Source: Microbacterium paraoxydans (GTDB taxonomy: Bacteria > Actinomycetota > Actinomycetes > Actinomycetales > Microbacteriaceae). From it: a stretch of DNA of 64,000 nucleotides. A program made the translations under genes and the position numbers. Each line of letters begins with the position of its first letter. The first letter of the stretch is position 1. Positions 35,339-45,000 of the stretch are shown here, in pieces. A model generated the notes under the pieces. That model saw only the letters and a list, made by a program, of their open reading frames with translations, did no database searches and had not been told where the DNA came from. The stretch lies in assembly GCF_018224615.1 (NCBI RefSeq), contig NZ_JAGTUK010000005.1:1-64000 (forward strand), given 5' to 3'.

Positions 35339-36760
35339 TCAGCCGCGGAGCCGAGCCATCCACGCCTCGACCTCGTCGGCCGTCCGGGGGATGCCGGCCG
35401 AGAGGTTCACCGGGCCGTCCTCGGTCATGAGGATGTCGTCTTCGATGCGGACGCCGATGCCGCGCAGCTCGGCGGGCACCGTGAGGTCGTCGATCTGGAA
35501 GTACAGGCCGGGCTCGATCGTGAAGACCATGCCGGGGGCGAGGATGCCGTCGTAGTACATCTCGCGGCGGGCCTGCGCGCAGTCGTGCACGTCGATGCCC
35601 AGGTGATGCGAGGTGCCGTGCACCATGTAGCGACGGTGCTGTCCGCCGGCATCCGCGTCCAACGCCTCTTCGGCCGTGACGGGCAGCAGGCCCCACTCGG
35701 CGGTTCGCTCGGCGATCACGGCCATCGCGGCCGCGTGCACATCACGGAACCGCACCCCCACGCGAGCTGCGGCGAACGCGGCATCCGCGGCCTCGCGCAC
35801 GGTCTCGTACACCCGTCGCTGCACCTCGGTGAACGTGCCGGAGACGGGCAGCGTGCGGGTGATGTCGGCGGTGTACAGGCTGTCCGCCTCCACGCCCGCA
35901 TCGACCAGGATCAGGTCGCCGGGCGCGACCACACCGTCGTTGCGCGTCCAGTGCAGGTAGCAGGCGTGCGGGCCGGATGCCGCGATCGTGTCGTAGCCCT
36001 CGCCGTTGCCGTCTTCGCGCGCGCGGCGGTGGAAGACACCCTCGACGACACGCTCACCGCGCACGTGTGCGATCGCGGCGGGAAGCTCGCGGATGATGTC
36101 GTCGAAGCCGTTCGCGGTGATCTCGACGGCCCGACGCATCTCGGCGATCTCGAACTCGTCCTTGATGAGTCTCAGCTCGGACACGGTCCGCGTCAGGGTG
36201 TCGTCCTCGTCCAGCACGAGGTCGCCGTCGGCGGGCGCGAACTCGTGCAGGTGGGCCGTGGCGATCTGCAGATCGGCGGCGACGCCCGCCAGAGACGGGC
36301 GAGGGCCGATCCAGAACTCGCCGATCGTCGCGTCGGCGTAGAACTCGGTGGTGGTGCGGTCGGCACGCTCCCGGAAGTACAGCGTGACGTCGTGACCGTC
36401 GTCGGTCGGCTCGAACACCAGCACCGAGTCGGGCTCGGCGTCCGACGCCCAGCCCGTGAGGTGAGCGAACGCGGAGTGCGCGCGGAACACATAGTCGGTG
36501 TCGTTGCTGCGCTGCTTGAGCGAACCGGCGGGGAGGACCAGGCGCTTGCCGGGGAACGCGGCCGACAGTGCGGCACGGCGCTTCGCGGCGAACGGAGCCT
36601 GTGCCCGCGGCTGGGGAACAGTCTCAGGGCGCTCGGCCCAGCCGGTCGAAATCGTCTCGAGGAAACCCCGCGGGAAGGGCTGCTTGCGATTCGTCGAGCT
36701 GTTCTCGACGGGGGCCGCGGCGGCCTCTTCGGCGATCGTGTCGTGTTCTCCGGTGCTCAT
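35339..36760 (-). CDS. pepP: Xaa-Pro aminopeptidase (aminopeptidase P)
   Basis: A 473-residue M24-family metallopeptidase that removes N-terminal residues preceding proline. The C-terminal pita-bread domain has the di-metal ligands in order: aspartates in L-V-D-A-G-V-E and Y-T-A-D-I-T-R-T, histidine in H-G-T-S-H-H-L-G-I-D-V-H-D, glutamate in T-I-E-P-G-L-Y and glutamate in R-I-E-D-D-I-L. The N-terminal domain with F-R-A-H-S-like A-H-S-A-F-A-H-L-T-G is also family-like. GAGACT lies six bases before the ATG, so it may be leaderless. Confidence 0.94.
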   Translation of the reverse strand: MSTGEHDTIAEEAAAAPVENSSTNRKQPFPRGFLETISTGWAERPETVPQPRAQAPFAAKRRAALSAAFPGKRLVLPAGSLKQRSNDTDYVFRAHSAFAHLTGWASDAEPDSVLVFEPTDDGHDVTLYFRERADRTTTEFYADATIGEFWIGPRPSLAGVAADLQIATAHLHEFAPADGDLVLDEDDTLTRTVSELRLIKDEFEIAEMRRAVEITANGFDDIIRELPAAIAHVRGERVVEGVFHRRAREDGNGEGYDTIAASGPHACYLHWTRNDGVVAPGDLILVDAGVEADSLYTADITRTLPVSGTFTEVQRRVYETVREAADAAFAAARVGVRFRDVHAAAMAVIAERTAEWGLLPVTAEEALDADAGGQHRRYMVHGTSHHLGIDVHDCAQARREMYYDGILAPGMVFTIEPGLYFQIDDLTVPAELRGIGVRIEDDILMTEDGPVNLSAGIPRTADEVEAWMARLRG

Positions 36761-36795
36761 CGCTCCAGTCTCTCATCCGGGGCGGGCCCGCAGGA

Positions 36796-37818
36796 TCAGC
36801 CGGCCGGCTCCAGCTGCACGACGAGGGCGCGGTGATCGCTGCCTCCCGCATCGTCGAGGACGACGGAACCGGTCGGCCGCCAGTTCGGGGATGCCATGAC
36901 GTGATCGATGGGGGCACCGGCCAGCGCGGGAAGCGAGCTGGGCCACGTGCCGGCCAGACCGTTGCCGGTGCGTGAGGCGACGTCACGGCAATAGCCCATG
37001 TCGCCACCCTCCACGCCGAGCGAGGCCATGTGATCGACCGTGGCGTTGAAGTCGCCCGCGAGGATGAAGTCGCCCGCCGGGCACTGGTCGGCGATCCACT
37101 GCAGGTCGCTCTGCCACTGCTGCATCTCCTCCATGCGCGGAGCGACCGCGTGCACGGCCACGATCGTCGGGCCCTCGCCGTCGACCGGCATCAGCACCAC
37201 GCTCGGAACGGATCCCGTGTTGCTGGTGCCGTCCTTCGACGACTCGATCACGGAGTACTCGCCCAGTTCCGGAGCCACGAGCACCGTCGTCTGCCACGAC
37301 TGCGGGCCGTTGGGCACGTCCGGGCGGAACTGCACATGGTGCACCCACATCGGGTGACCCTGCTCGCGCAGCATCAGGGCGATGCGCTCGCCCACCGCCT
37401 CGGTCGTCTCCGGCAGCGCGACGACGTCGGCACCCTGCTCCAGGATGCGCTGCGCGATCTCCTCCGCCGGTACGGCCTCGCCGGCGGTGTTCCACGTGAG
37501 CACCCGCAGGCTGGTGTCGGTCGCCGCCGGAAGCGTCGCGCCCTCGAAGCCGCGCGTCGCGCCGATCACTCCGGTGGCGCCGGCGCCCAGCAGCGCGACG
37601 ATCAGGATCGACGCTGCGAAGCCGCGCAACGGCCGTGCCAGCAGCAGCAGGAGCGCCAGCACGGCGACCACGAGGAGCGCGACGAGCACCAGGCCGCGCG
37701 CGGCGACGAGCTGCGCGAACGGATAGGTCTGCTCGAGACGGAAGAACTGCGGCCACACCACGATCGCCGTCGCGATCGCGAACAGCACGGTGAACAGGAT
37801 CCCCAGGAGACGAAACAT
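36796..37818 (-). CDS. Membrane-anchored endonuclease/exonuclease/phosphatase (EEP) family protein
   Basis: A 340-residue protein with three N-terminal spans (about residues 4-24, 40-61, 66-90) and an outward-facing EEP domain. The domain motifs are visible: V-L-T-W-N-T-A, A-L-P-E-T, A-G-D-F-N-A-T, D-H-V-M-A-S and G-S-D-H-R-A-L-V, which hold the metal and catalytic residues. EEP proteins hydrolyse phosphodiesters in nucleic acids, sugars or lipids; here the substrate is probably extracytoplasmic. ATG 37818 is seven bases after TAGGCT on the minus strand, so the mRNA is probably leaderless; GTG 37824 is an alternative. Confidence 0.85.
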   Translation of the reverse strand: MFRLLGILFTVLFAIATAIVVWPQFFRLEQTYPFAQLVAARGLVLVALLVVAVLALLLLLARPLRGFAASILIVALLGAGATGVIGATRGFEGATLPAATDTSLRVLTWNTAGEAVPAEEIAQRILEQGADVVALPETTEAVGERIALMLREQGHPMWVHHVQFRPDVPNGPQSWQTTVLVAPELGEYSVIESSKDGTSNTGSVPSVVLMPVDGEGPTIVAVHAVAPRMEEMQQWQSDLQWIADQCPAGDFILAGDFNATVDHMASLGVEGGDMGYCRDVASRTGNGLAGTWPSSLPALAGAPIDHVMASPNWRPTGSVVLDDAGGSDHRALVVQLEPAG

Positions 37819-37825
37819 CCCCACC

Positions 37826-37831
37826 AGCCTA
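37826..37831 (-). promoter_or_regulatory. -10 box (TAGGCT) implying leaderless mRNA for the EEP gene
   Basis: On the minus strand TAGGCT ends 7 nt before the ATG at 37818. Confidence 0.52.
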
Positions 37832-37904
37832 GAAGCGACGCCTGTGAAGTCGCTGCCGCGACGCCGGTCGGCGCGACCTCGAAGCCGGGGAGCCCAGCGC
37901 TGGG

Positions 37905-37910
37905 TACGCT
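37905..37910 (+). promoter_or_regulatory. -10 box (TACGCT) implying leaderless mRNA for the PHP gene
   Basis: TACGCT ends 6 nt before the ATG at 37917. Confidence 0.55.
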
Positions 37911-37916
37911 CAGAGG

Positions 37917-38789
37917 ATGCCCGCCGCGTCACACAGGTTCACCGGTCCCGCCGACCTGCATCTGCACTCGAACCACTCCGACGGCACCGAGTCGCCCGCC
38001 GAGGTCATGCGACAGGTGCACGCGCACGGCGTGCGAACCGCCGCGCTGACGGATCACGACCGCACCAGTGGGTGGACCGAGGCGGGAGACGCGGCCGTCG
38101 CACTCGGCATGACGTTCCTCCCCGGCATGGAGCTCTCCGCCAAGCACGAGTGGCGCAGCGTGCACGTGCTCGGCTACCTGTTCGACCCGGAGGACTCCGC
38201 GCTGCGCGCCGAGACCGACCGCATCCGTGACGACCGGATCGGACGCGCCGAGCGCATCGTGCGCAACATCGGCCGCGACTACGACCTGCACTGGGACGAC
38301 GTCGTCGCACAGACCACCCTGGACGCCACGGTCGGGCGCCCCCACATCGCCGATGCGCTGGTCGCCCGCGGCATCGTGCGGGATCGCACCGAGGCGTTCG
38401 ACGGCATCCTGCACCCGCGGGAGGGGTACTACGAACCCCACTATGCGCCCGATCCGCTCACCGCCGTGCGACTCATCACGGAGGCGGGGGGCGTGGCGGT
38501 CATCGCCCACCCCGTCACGGCGGGTCGCGACCGCATGATGCCGGTCGCCTACATCGAGCGGCTCATCGCGGCCGGGCTCGGCGGCTTCGAGGTGGACCAT
38601 CGCGAGAACACCGCGCAGGGCAAGCGGATCCTCCGTGAGCTCGCCGAACGGCACGACCTCATCGTCACGGGATCCAGCGACTACCACGGCACCGGCAAGC
38701 CGAACCGGCCGGGGGAGAACACCACGGCCGACGAAATGGTGCAGCGGTTGATCGACCGCGCGTCCGGATCCGCACCACGCTATCCCTGA
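37917..38789 (+). CDS. PHP-domain phosphoesterase (RNase AM / 3',5'-nucleoside bisphosphatase type)
   Basis: A 290-residue PHP protein. Metal-binding motifs in order: A-D-L-H-L-H-S-N-H-S-D-G-T, L-T-D-H-D-R-T, P-G-M-E-L-S, then H-P-V and the late S-S-D-Y-H-G. This arrangement matches bacterial YciV/TrpH-like proteins, which remove 5' phosphates from short oligonucleotides or hydrolyse 3',5'-bisphosphonucleotides. It is transcribed divergently from the EEP gene, with both -10 boxes in a 98-bp interval and both mRNAs apparently leaderless. Confidence 0.9.
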   Translation: MPAASHRFTGPADLHLHSNHSDGTESPAEVMRQVHAHGVRTAALTDHDRTSGWTEAGDAAVALGMTFLPGMELSAKHEWRSVHVLGYLFDPEDSALRAETDRIRDDRIGRAERIVRNIGRDYDLHWDDVVAQTTLDATVGRPHIADALVARGIVRDRTEAFDGILHPREGYYEPHYAPDPLTAVRLITEAGGVAVIAHPVTAGRDRMMPVAYIERLIAAGLGGFEVDHRENTAQGKRILRELAERHDLIVTGSSDYHGTGKPNRPGENTTADEMVQRLIDRASGSAPRYP

Positions 38790-38838
38790 TCTGGCAGCGA
38801 GCCACCCGCGGTCCGACGTGGCGACCAGGTCGGAACGA

Positions 38839-38876
38839 CGAAGGGCGCCGCACGGGTGACCGCGCGGCGCCCTTCG
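38839..38876. terminator. Bidirectional terminator between PHP and DEAD-box genes
   Basis: A 13-bp stem (38839-38851 with 38864-38876) with a 12-nt loop lies between convergent stops at 38789 and 38892. Confidence 0.75.
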
Positions 38877-38891
38877 GGACGGAGGTGACGC

Positions 38892-40415
38892 TCAGGCGCC
38901 GGCGACGGGGGCGGCGCCGGCGGCACCGGAACCCCCGCGACGGCGACGACGGCGGCGCGCCGGAGCGGGCTTGCCGTCGTGGTGCTCCTTACCGGCGCCG
39001 TCGTGCGTTCCGGCGCCCTCGGCAGCGCGGTCCGTGGACGTCGCGGCGGAATCCGCGGACGAGGCGCCATCGGCGGCACCCTCTGCGAACGTCGAGCCGA
39101 CCTGGCTCGAGCCGTTGCGGCGGCGGCGACGTCGACGCGTGCCCGCCTCACCCGTGCCTTCCGCGGCAGCGTCGGCGGCGCGCTCGGGACGGCGGGTGCG
39201 CTCGGTCTTGACCGCGTCCTTCTTCGGCGCCGTCACCAGACGGCCCTTGGTGCCCTCGGGGATGTCGAGGTCGGTGTACAGGTGCGGGCTCGACGAGTAG
39301 GTCTCGATCGGCTCGGGCTGACCGAACTCGAGGGCCCGGTTGATGAGGGCCCACTTGTGCAGGTCCTCCCAGTCGACGAACGTGACGGCGATGCCCGTCT
39401 TGCCGGCGCGGCCCGTGCGGCCGGCGCGGTGGAGGTAGGTCTTCTCCTCGTCCGGGATCGTGTGGTTGATCACATGTGTGACGTCGTCGACGTCGATGCC
39501 ACGGGCGGCGACGTCGGTCGCGACGAGCACGTCCTTCTTGCCCGCCTTGAACGCCGCCATCGACCGCTCGCGCTGATCTTGACCCATGTCGCCGTGCACG
39601 CCGCCGACGTTGAAGCCGCGGTCGCTCAGCTCATCGACCAGACGCTGCGCCGCCCGCTTGGTGCGCGTGAAGATGACGGTCTTGCCGCGGCCTTCAGCCT
39701 GCAGGATGCGGGCGATCACCTCGTCCTTGTCGAGCGAGTGAGCCCGGTAGACGAGGTGCTTGATGTTGGCCTGCGTCAGGCCCTCATCCGGGTCGTTCGC
39801 ACGGATGTGGATCGGGTTCGTCATGAAGCGCCGCGCGAGAGCCACGATCGGGCCGGGCATGGTCGCCGAGAACAGCTGGGTGTGCCGGACGGGCGGCACC
39901 TTCTGGAAGATCTTCTCGATGTCGGCGAGGAACCCGAGGTCGAGCATCTTGTCCGCCTCGTCGAGCACGACCTCGGTCGCGTTCGACAGGTCGAGCAGAC
40001 GCTGGCCGGCGAGGTCGATCAGACGACCCGGGGTGCCGACGACGATCTGTGCGCCCGCCTTGAGCTGGTCGATCTGGCCCTCATACGCCTTGCCGCCGTA
40101 GATCGCGACGACGCTCGTGGAGCGGTTGCTGGTGAGCAGGTCGATGTCCTCGTACACCTGCACCGCGAGCTCGCGGGTCGGGACGACGATCAGCGCCTTC
40201 ACGCCGGGCGCCGGGTCCTTCCCGAGCCGCTGCACCACGGGGATGCCGAAGCCGAAGGTCTTGCCGGTGCCGGTCTTGGCCTGACCGATGATGTCCTGGC
40301 CCGGGAGGCCGAGGGGGATGGTCTGCTCCTGGATCGGGAAGGCATCCACGATGCCCTTCGCGGCCAGTGCGTCGACGATGTCCTGATCGATGCCGAGATC
40401 GGCGAAAGTTGTCAC
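38892..40415 (-). CDS. DEAD-box RNA helicase (CsdA/RhlB-like, Arg-rich tail)
   Basis: A 507-residue RNA helicase. Motifs: F-P-I-Q-E-Q-T (Q-motif), A-K-T-G-T-G-K-T (Walker A, K52), P-T-R-E-L, V-L-D-E-A-D-K-M-L, S-A-T-M and H-R-A-G-R-T-G-R-A-G. The last 130 residues are low-complexity with runs of five to six arginines and Ala/Ser/Asp linkers. This is the second DEAD-box protein in the window; the helicase cores differ in detail (motif GRTGSGKT versus AKTGTGKT), so they are paralogues of different groups. GTG 40415 is the start; a TAGGCT box on the minus strand at 40525-40530 would leave a leader of about 100 nt. Confidence 0.93.
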   Translation of the reverse strand: MTTFADLGIDQDIVDALAAKGIVDAFPIQEQTIPLGLPGQDIIGQAKTGTGKTFGFGIPVVQRLGKDPAPGVKALIVVPTRELAVQVYEDIDLLTSNRSTSVVAIYGGKAYEGQIDQLKAGAQIVVGTPGRLIDLAGQRLLDLSNATEVVLDEADKMLDLGFLADIEKIFQKVPPVRHTQLFSATMPGPIVALARRFMTNPIHIRANDPDEGLTQANIKHLVYRAHSLDKDEVIARILQAEGRGKTVIFTRTKRAAQRLVDELSDRGFNVGGVHGDMGQDQRERSMAAFKAGKKDVLVATDVAARGIDVDDVTHVINHTIPDEEKTYLHRAGRTGRAGKTGIAVTFVDWEDLHKWALINRALEFGQPEPIETYSSSPHLYTDLDIPEGTKGRLVTAPKKDAVKTERTRRPERAADAAAEGTGEAGTRRRRRRRNGSSQVGSTFAEGAADGASSADSAATSTDRAAEGAGTHDGAGKEHHDGKPAPARRRRRRRGGSGAAGAAPVAGA

Positions 40416-40524
40416 TGTTTTCAGATTGCCTGTCCGGCGATCCTCGGGATCGCCACGTTAACGGAGCCACGCCGTCTCTTGTGCCACAGGCGCGGGGCCC
40501 CGCTCCGACGGCGGGGACAGGGAC

Positions 40525-40530
40525 AGCCTA
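40525..40530 (-). promoter_or_regulatory. Possible -10 box (TAGGCT) of the second DEAD-box gene
   Basis: TAGGCT on the minus strand; transcription would start near 40518, about 100 nt before the GTG at 40415. No recognisable -35. Confidence 0.38.
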
Positions 40531-40609
40531 CCGGAGGGGTCCTCTCCGCCAGGAAGAAGCGCGTCCCCGAGTATTGTGAACGACGTGGTGGACTCGGGAG
40601 GACGGCCTC

Positions 40610-41323
40610 GTGGTTAAGTGGTTCTGGCAGCGCGACCGCGCACCCCGCCGAGCGCTGGCATTGCGCAGTCGCGGCGAGCAGAGCGATGCGACGCGGGTCG
40701 ACTTCGCGGAGCTGGCGCCCGAGCTGCCGCGGTTCCTCGGGCAGGCCGCGTACCTGCAGCTGGGCTACTTCGAGACGCTGACCCGCCTGATCCGCGCGAC
40801 GCCGGAGCTGTCCGAGAAGGAGGCCCTGTCACGAGCCGCGGGCGCCGCCCTCACCAAGCACCGGGGGATCGTCGACTTGATCGCCGAGCGCGGTGACGAC
40901 CCCACGCAGCTCATGCTCCCGTTCCGCGAGCACCTGGACGCGTTCCGACGGAAGACGATCGGTGCCCGGCCGCGCGAGACCCTGCTGGCGGTGTACATCA
41001 CGGCGGGCATGCTCGACGACTTCTATCTGGCGCTCGCGTCCAGCTACGGCGAGCCGGGGCGCCGTGTCGCCGAGATCCTTCGCGAGGACGATGCGAGGCA
41101 CGAGATCGTCGCGATCATCCAGGAGACCATCGAGAGCGACGAGGAGTGGCGCTCGCTGTTGTCGATGTGGGCGAGACGACTCGTGGGCGACACGATCCTC
41201 GTGTGCCGTGCGGCGCTGCGGCCTGAACTGCTCGCGGTCGAGGAGGAGCGCATCGAGCCGGTGTACACCGAGCTGATGGGTGCCCACGCGCGACGGATGG
41301 ACGCGATGGGGCTGGCCTCCTGA
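40610..41323 (+). CDS. Ferritin-like fold protein (actinobacterial, unknown role)
   Basis: A 237-residue, mostly helical protein. Helix residues suitable as di-iron ligands are visible in order: E in L-G-Y-F-E-T-L-T, K-H in L-T-K-H-R-G, E-D-D-A-R-H-E in the third core helix and further Glu/Asp in Q-E-T-I-E-S-D-E-E. This is the pattern of the ferritin-like proteins annotated as MiaE-type or tRNA-hydroxylase-like in actinobacteria, but tRNA activity is not shown. GTG 40610 has GGGAGGA about eight bases upstream. Divergent from the DEAD-box gene, with a TATTGT (40572-40577) that could be its -10. Confidence 0.75.
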   Translation: MVKWFWQRDRAPRRALALRSRGEQSDATRVDFAELAPELPRFLGQAAYLQLGYFETLTRLIRATPELSEKEALSRAAGAALTKHRGIVDLIAERGDDPTQLMLPFREHLDAFRRKTIGARPRETLLAVYITAGMLDDFYLALASSYGEPGRRVAEILREDDARHEIVAIIQETIESDEEWRSLLSMWARRLVGDTILVCRAALRPELLAVEEERIEPVYTELMGAHARRMDAMGLAS

Positions 41324-41341
41324 GCGGTCGCCCCCGCGGGG

Positions 41342-41629
41342 TCAGATGCCGAGTGCGGCCTTCGCTTCGGCGTCCGTGCGACGACGAAGCGCGGTGACCG
41401 CGAGCGTCGCCACGACCGACACCGCCACGGCGCCGAGGATGCTCGCGAGCCAGAGCCAGGGGCTGTCCTCGCCGACACCGGCCCACTGGAGCGCGGTGTA
41501 GAGGATCGCGGCCGCGGCCGTGGCGACGGCCGGAGCAAGGGCGACGCCCCGAAGCTCACGGCCGCCGATCGCGTAGTGCACGGCGATGCCGAGCGCGCAC
41601 GCGGCGATGAGGGCGAGGAGGATGTACAT
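41342..41629 (-). CDS. Small three-span membrane protein
   Basis: A 95-residue hypothetical protein with three hydrophobic segments (about residues 2-22, 30-48, 57-81) and a charged tail. It lies six bases after the DUF3107 gene and is probably co-transcribed with it. I do not recognise a family. Confidence 0.68.
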   Translation of the reverse strand: MYILLALIAACALGIAVHYAIGGRELRGVALAPAVATAAAAILYTALQWAGVGEDSPWLWLASILGAVAVSVVATLAVTALRRRTDAEAKAALGI

Positions 41630-41635
41630 CCGCGG

Positions 41636-41860
41636 TCAGGCGACGAAGCCGACGCGACGCGACTCCTCGGTGCCCAGCTCGATGTAGGCGAGGTTCGCGG
41701 TCGGCACGATGTAGGAGTTGCCCTTCACATCGGCGAAGCTCAGGTGGCTCGCGCTCTGCTCGAGAGCGGTGGAGACCTGGGTGCGAACCTCGTCGGCCGT
41801 CGCGGCGGTGTCGAAGCTCAGCTCGCGGCCGGTGTTGATGATGCCGATGCGGATTTCCAC
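41636..41860 (-). CDS. DUF3107-family protein
   Basis: A 74-residue conserved actinobacterial protein of unknown function (M-E-I-R-I-G-I-I-N-T-G-R-E-L start, and a F-A-D-V-K-G-N-S-Y-I-V-P-T centre). GTG 41860 is preceded by AGGAG five bases upstream. A TAGAGT box on the minus strand at 41892-41897 is a plausible -10 with a leader of about 25 nt. It is divergent from adnA, 150 bases away. Confidence 0.87.
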   Translation of the reverse strand: MEIRIGIINTGRELSFDTAATADEVRTQVSTALEQSASHLSFADVKGNSYIVPTANLAYIELGTEESRRVGFVA

Positions 41861-41891
41861 GCGTGCTCCTTGCAGTTCGTCGGACTCGCCA

Positions 41892-41897
41892 ACTCTA
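41892..41897 (-). promoter_or_regulatory. Probable -10 box (TAGAGT) of the DUF3107 gene
   Basis: On the minus strand TAGAGT would start transcription near 41885, about 25 nt before the GTG at 41860, leaving room for its AGGAG site. Confidence 0.45.
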
Positions 41898-41997
41898 TCG
41901 CGCGGCACCGGGACGGGATCGGCGCTCGGCGCCGGTTTCGCCAGGAGCGCACAGGTGCGTGCCTCGCGGCGGCGACGCCCATGTCGGCCGCTCCCGT

Positions 41998-42003
41998 TAG
42001 CGT
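41998..42003 (+). promoter_or_regulatory. -10 box (TAGCGT) implying leaderless adnA mRNA
   Basis: TAGCGT ends 7 nt before the adnA ATG at 42011. GGAGG in the gap is only two bases from the ATG, too near to act as a normal ribosome-binding site. Confidence 0.5.
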
Positions 42004-42010
42004 GGAGGAC

Positions 42011-45000
42011 ATGACTTCGGATGCCGCCCAACGTGCCGTGATCACGGCGCCGCCGACCGCCTCCGGCGTCATCATCGGCGCCCCGGGGACGGGGAAGACG
42101 AGCACCCTGGTCGACCGGGTCGTGCGGCTCATAGAGGAGGAGGGCCTGCGTCCCGAGGAGGTCCTCGCCCTCACGCCGAGTCGGCAGGCCGCGACCGCCC
42201 TGCGCGACCGTATCGGTGTGCGCGTGAGCCAGGCGACCCCCGGCCCCCTGGCCCGCTCGCTCGGGTCGTTCGCGTTCCAGCTGGTGCGCGGGGCGATGGT
42301 GCGAGAGGGTGCGGAGCCGCCCGCCCTGCTCACGGGTGCCGACCAGGACCGCATCATCGCCGAACTGCTCGCGGGCGACGCGGAGGACGAGCGCATCGCC
42401 TGGCCGGCGTCGCTCAGTGCGTCCGTGCGGGCGTCCAGGGGCTTCCGCTCGGAGCTGCGCGCATTCCTCGCCGAGTGCACCGAACTCGGCGTCGGCCCGG
42501 ACGAGCTGCGGTCGTCGGGCAACGACGTGTGGGCGGCGGCGGCCGAGTTCCTGGTGGAGTACCGCACGGTGCTGGACGCCCTGCGCTCGGCCCACCGGGA
42601 CGCGGCCGACCTGCTGGCCGAAGCCAGCGCGATCCTGCGCACGGCCGACGCCGCGACCCTCGGCCCGCTGGCTCCCGTGCGCGTCGTGCTCATCGACGAC
42701 GCGCAGGAGCTCACGCGCGGGGGCATCGCGGTGGTCCGCGCGCTGCTCGACCGGGGCGTCGCGGTGCTGGCCTTCGGCGACCCCGACATCTCCTCCGGGG
42801 CGTTCCGCGGAGCGAGCCCCGAACTGTTCTCACAGCTCGCCGGCGCACTGGGCGAGGTGCACGTGCTCGACGGCGCCCATCGCCAACACGCCAGACTCAC
42901 CTCCCTGACCCGCACCGTGACGCAGGCGATCGGCGTCTCCGGGCGCGTGGAGCATCGCCGGCCGCCGGCACCGGCCGCGGCGGACGACGATCCCGCGGTC
43001 GTGTCGACGTTCCTCGCCCCGTCGCCGTACGAGGAGTTCGACCGGATCGCCGGGGTCATGCGCGACTGGCACCTGAGCGACGGCGTTCCGTGGGAGCGGA
43101 TGGCCGTGATCGCGCACGACACCCGTCAGGTGACGGCGCTGGAGACCGAGCTGGCGGCACGGGAGATCCCGACCAGAGCCGCCGGAGTCCAGCGCCCTCT
43201 CGGCAGCGAGGGCGTGGTGCGCGACATCGTGGGGATCGTGCGGCTCGCGCTCACCCCCGACGACGAGCGCACGGTTCAGGCGTGGGAAGAAGCTCTGCGC
43301 ACCCCGTTCGGCGGCATGGACGCGATCGCGCTGCGGCGGCTCCGGGCCCGGCTGCGGCACCTCGAACTCGCGGAGGGCGGCTCCACCCCCGCGCGTGAGC
43401 TGCTGCGCCAGGCGCTCTCGCAGCCCGCGACCCTCACCCTCATCGACGCGCCGGAGTCGCGCACGGCGGAGCGCTTCGCGGAAACCGTCGCCGCGGTCGC
43501 CGGGGCGGCCGCCGAGGGCGAGACCATCCACGACCTGCTATGGCGGGTGTGGGAGCAGGCACGGGCGGTGGACGGGCGGCGTTTGCAGGTGGCCTGGCGC
43601 GAGATGTCGCTCCTGCCGACGGGAGCGGAGACCGCTCGATCGCTCGACGCGCTGGTGTCGCTGTTCGACGCGGCGAAGCGCTTCGTGGAGCGCACGCCGA
43701 ACGAGAAGCCCGAGGTGTTCGTGCGCGACATCCTCGACAGCGAGGTCCCGGAGGACACGCTGTCGACTCCGGAGCGGCCGGGCAAGGTCACCCTCCTCAC
43801 GCCGGCGACGGCGCTGGGCACGGAGTTCGACGCGGTCGTGGTCGCCGGGGTCCAGGACGGTGTCTGGCCCAACGTGCGGCTGCGCGGTGGGCTCCTGCAG
43901 ACGTGGCGCCTGCCCGGCGCGCTCGAGGCCGCCCGTACGGGCGTGCCGGAAGAGCCGCCCGGGGTCCTCGATCGTCGACGGGCCGCCCTGCACGACGAGC
44001 TCCGGCTGTTCGTGCGGGCGATCTCGCGAGCCCGCACACGGCTGCTGATCACGGCCGTGGACGACGACGACCTCACGCCGAGCCCGTTCTTCGGGTTCCT
44101 CCCGCCGCCCGATCCGCCGGAGCGGCACGCCTCCGCGGAACACCCGCTCACCCTGCGCGGTCTGGTCGCGCGGCACCGGCGTGCCCTCACGACCGCGTCG
44201 CCGGAGCCGGTTCGCCGGGAGGCGGCGGCGCAGCTGGCGGTGCTCGCGCGCGAGGGTGTGCCCGGTGCCGCTCCCGCGGAATGGTACGGCGTCCGGCCAC
44301 TCTCGACACAGGCGCCGCTTCGCGATCTCGCCGTCACGGGTGCGCGCGTCTCGCCCTCCACGGTCGAGTCGTACGAGGAGTGCGGCGTGAACTGGGTCGT
44401 GTCGGCTCTCGGCGGCGACACCGTGATGCCGCCCACGGCCGGAATCGGCACCATCGTGCACGAGGCCATGGAGCGCGTGCCCGATGGCGACCTGGAGCGC
44501 ATGAGGGCGATCGTGGCGGAGCACTGGCCGGAGCTCGACTTCGAGACGGAGTGGATCGGCCGCAAGGAGCGCCGCCGCGCCGACCTCTTCGTGGATCGGC
44601 TGCACACCTACCTCGGCGATGTCGCGCGCGACGGAGGGCGCGTGCTGGGCAGCGAGGTGGAGTTCCGTTTCGCGGTCGATGTCGCGGAGGGCGTCGACGA
44701 GCCGACGGTGCACGCGGTCGACGAGCAGCGGGCGCACCGGGCCATCGTGCACGGATACATCGACCGCGTGGAGTCGTATCCGGCCGGAGCGGGAGATCAC
44801 CCGCACGCTCGAGGACGTGGATGGGAGCGCATGACAGGCGATCAGGAGGGCACCACGGTGGTCGTCGATCTCAAGACGGGCAAGACGGACCCGGAGACCG
44901 ACGGCGCGGTGCTCGAGCACGCGCAGCTCGCGGCCTATCAGATCGCCGTGCAGGAGGGACTCGTGCCGGGGGCGAGTCCGCGGTCGCTGGGCGGGGCGCG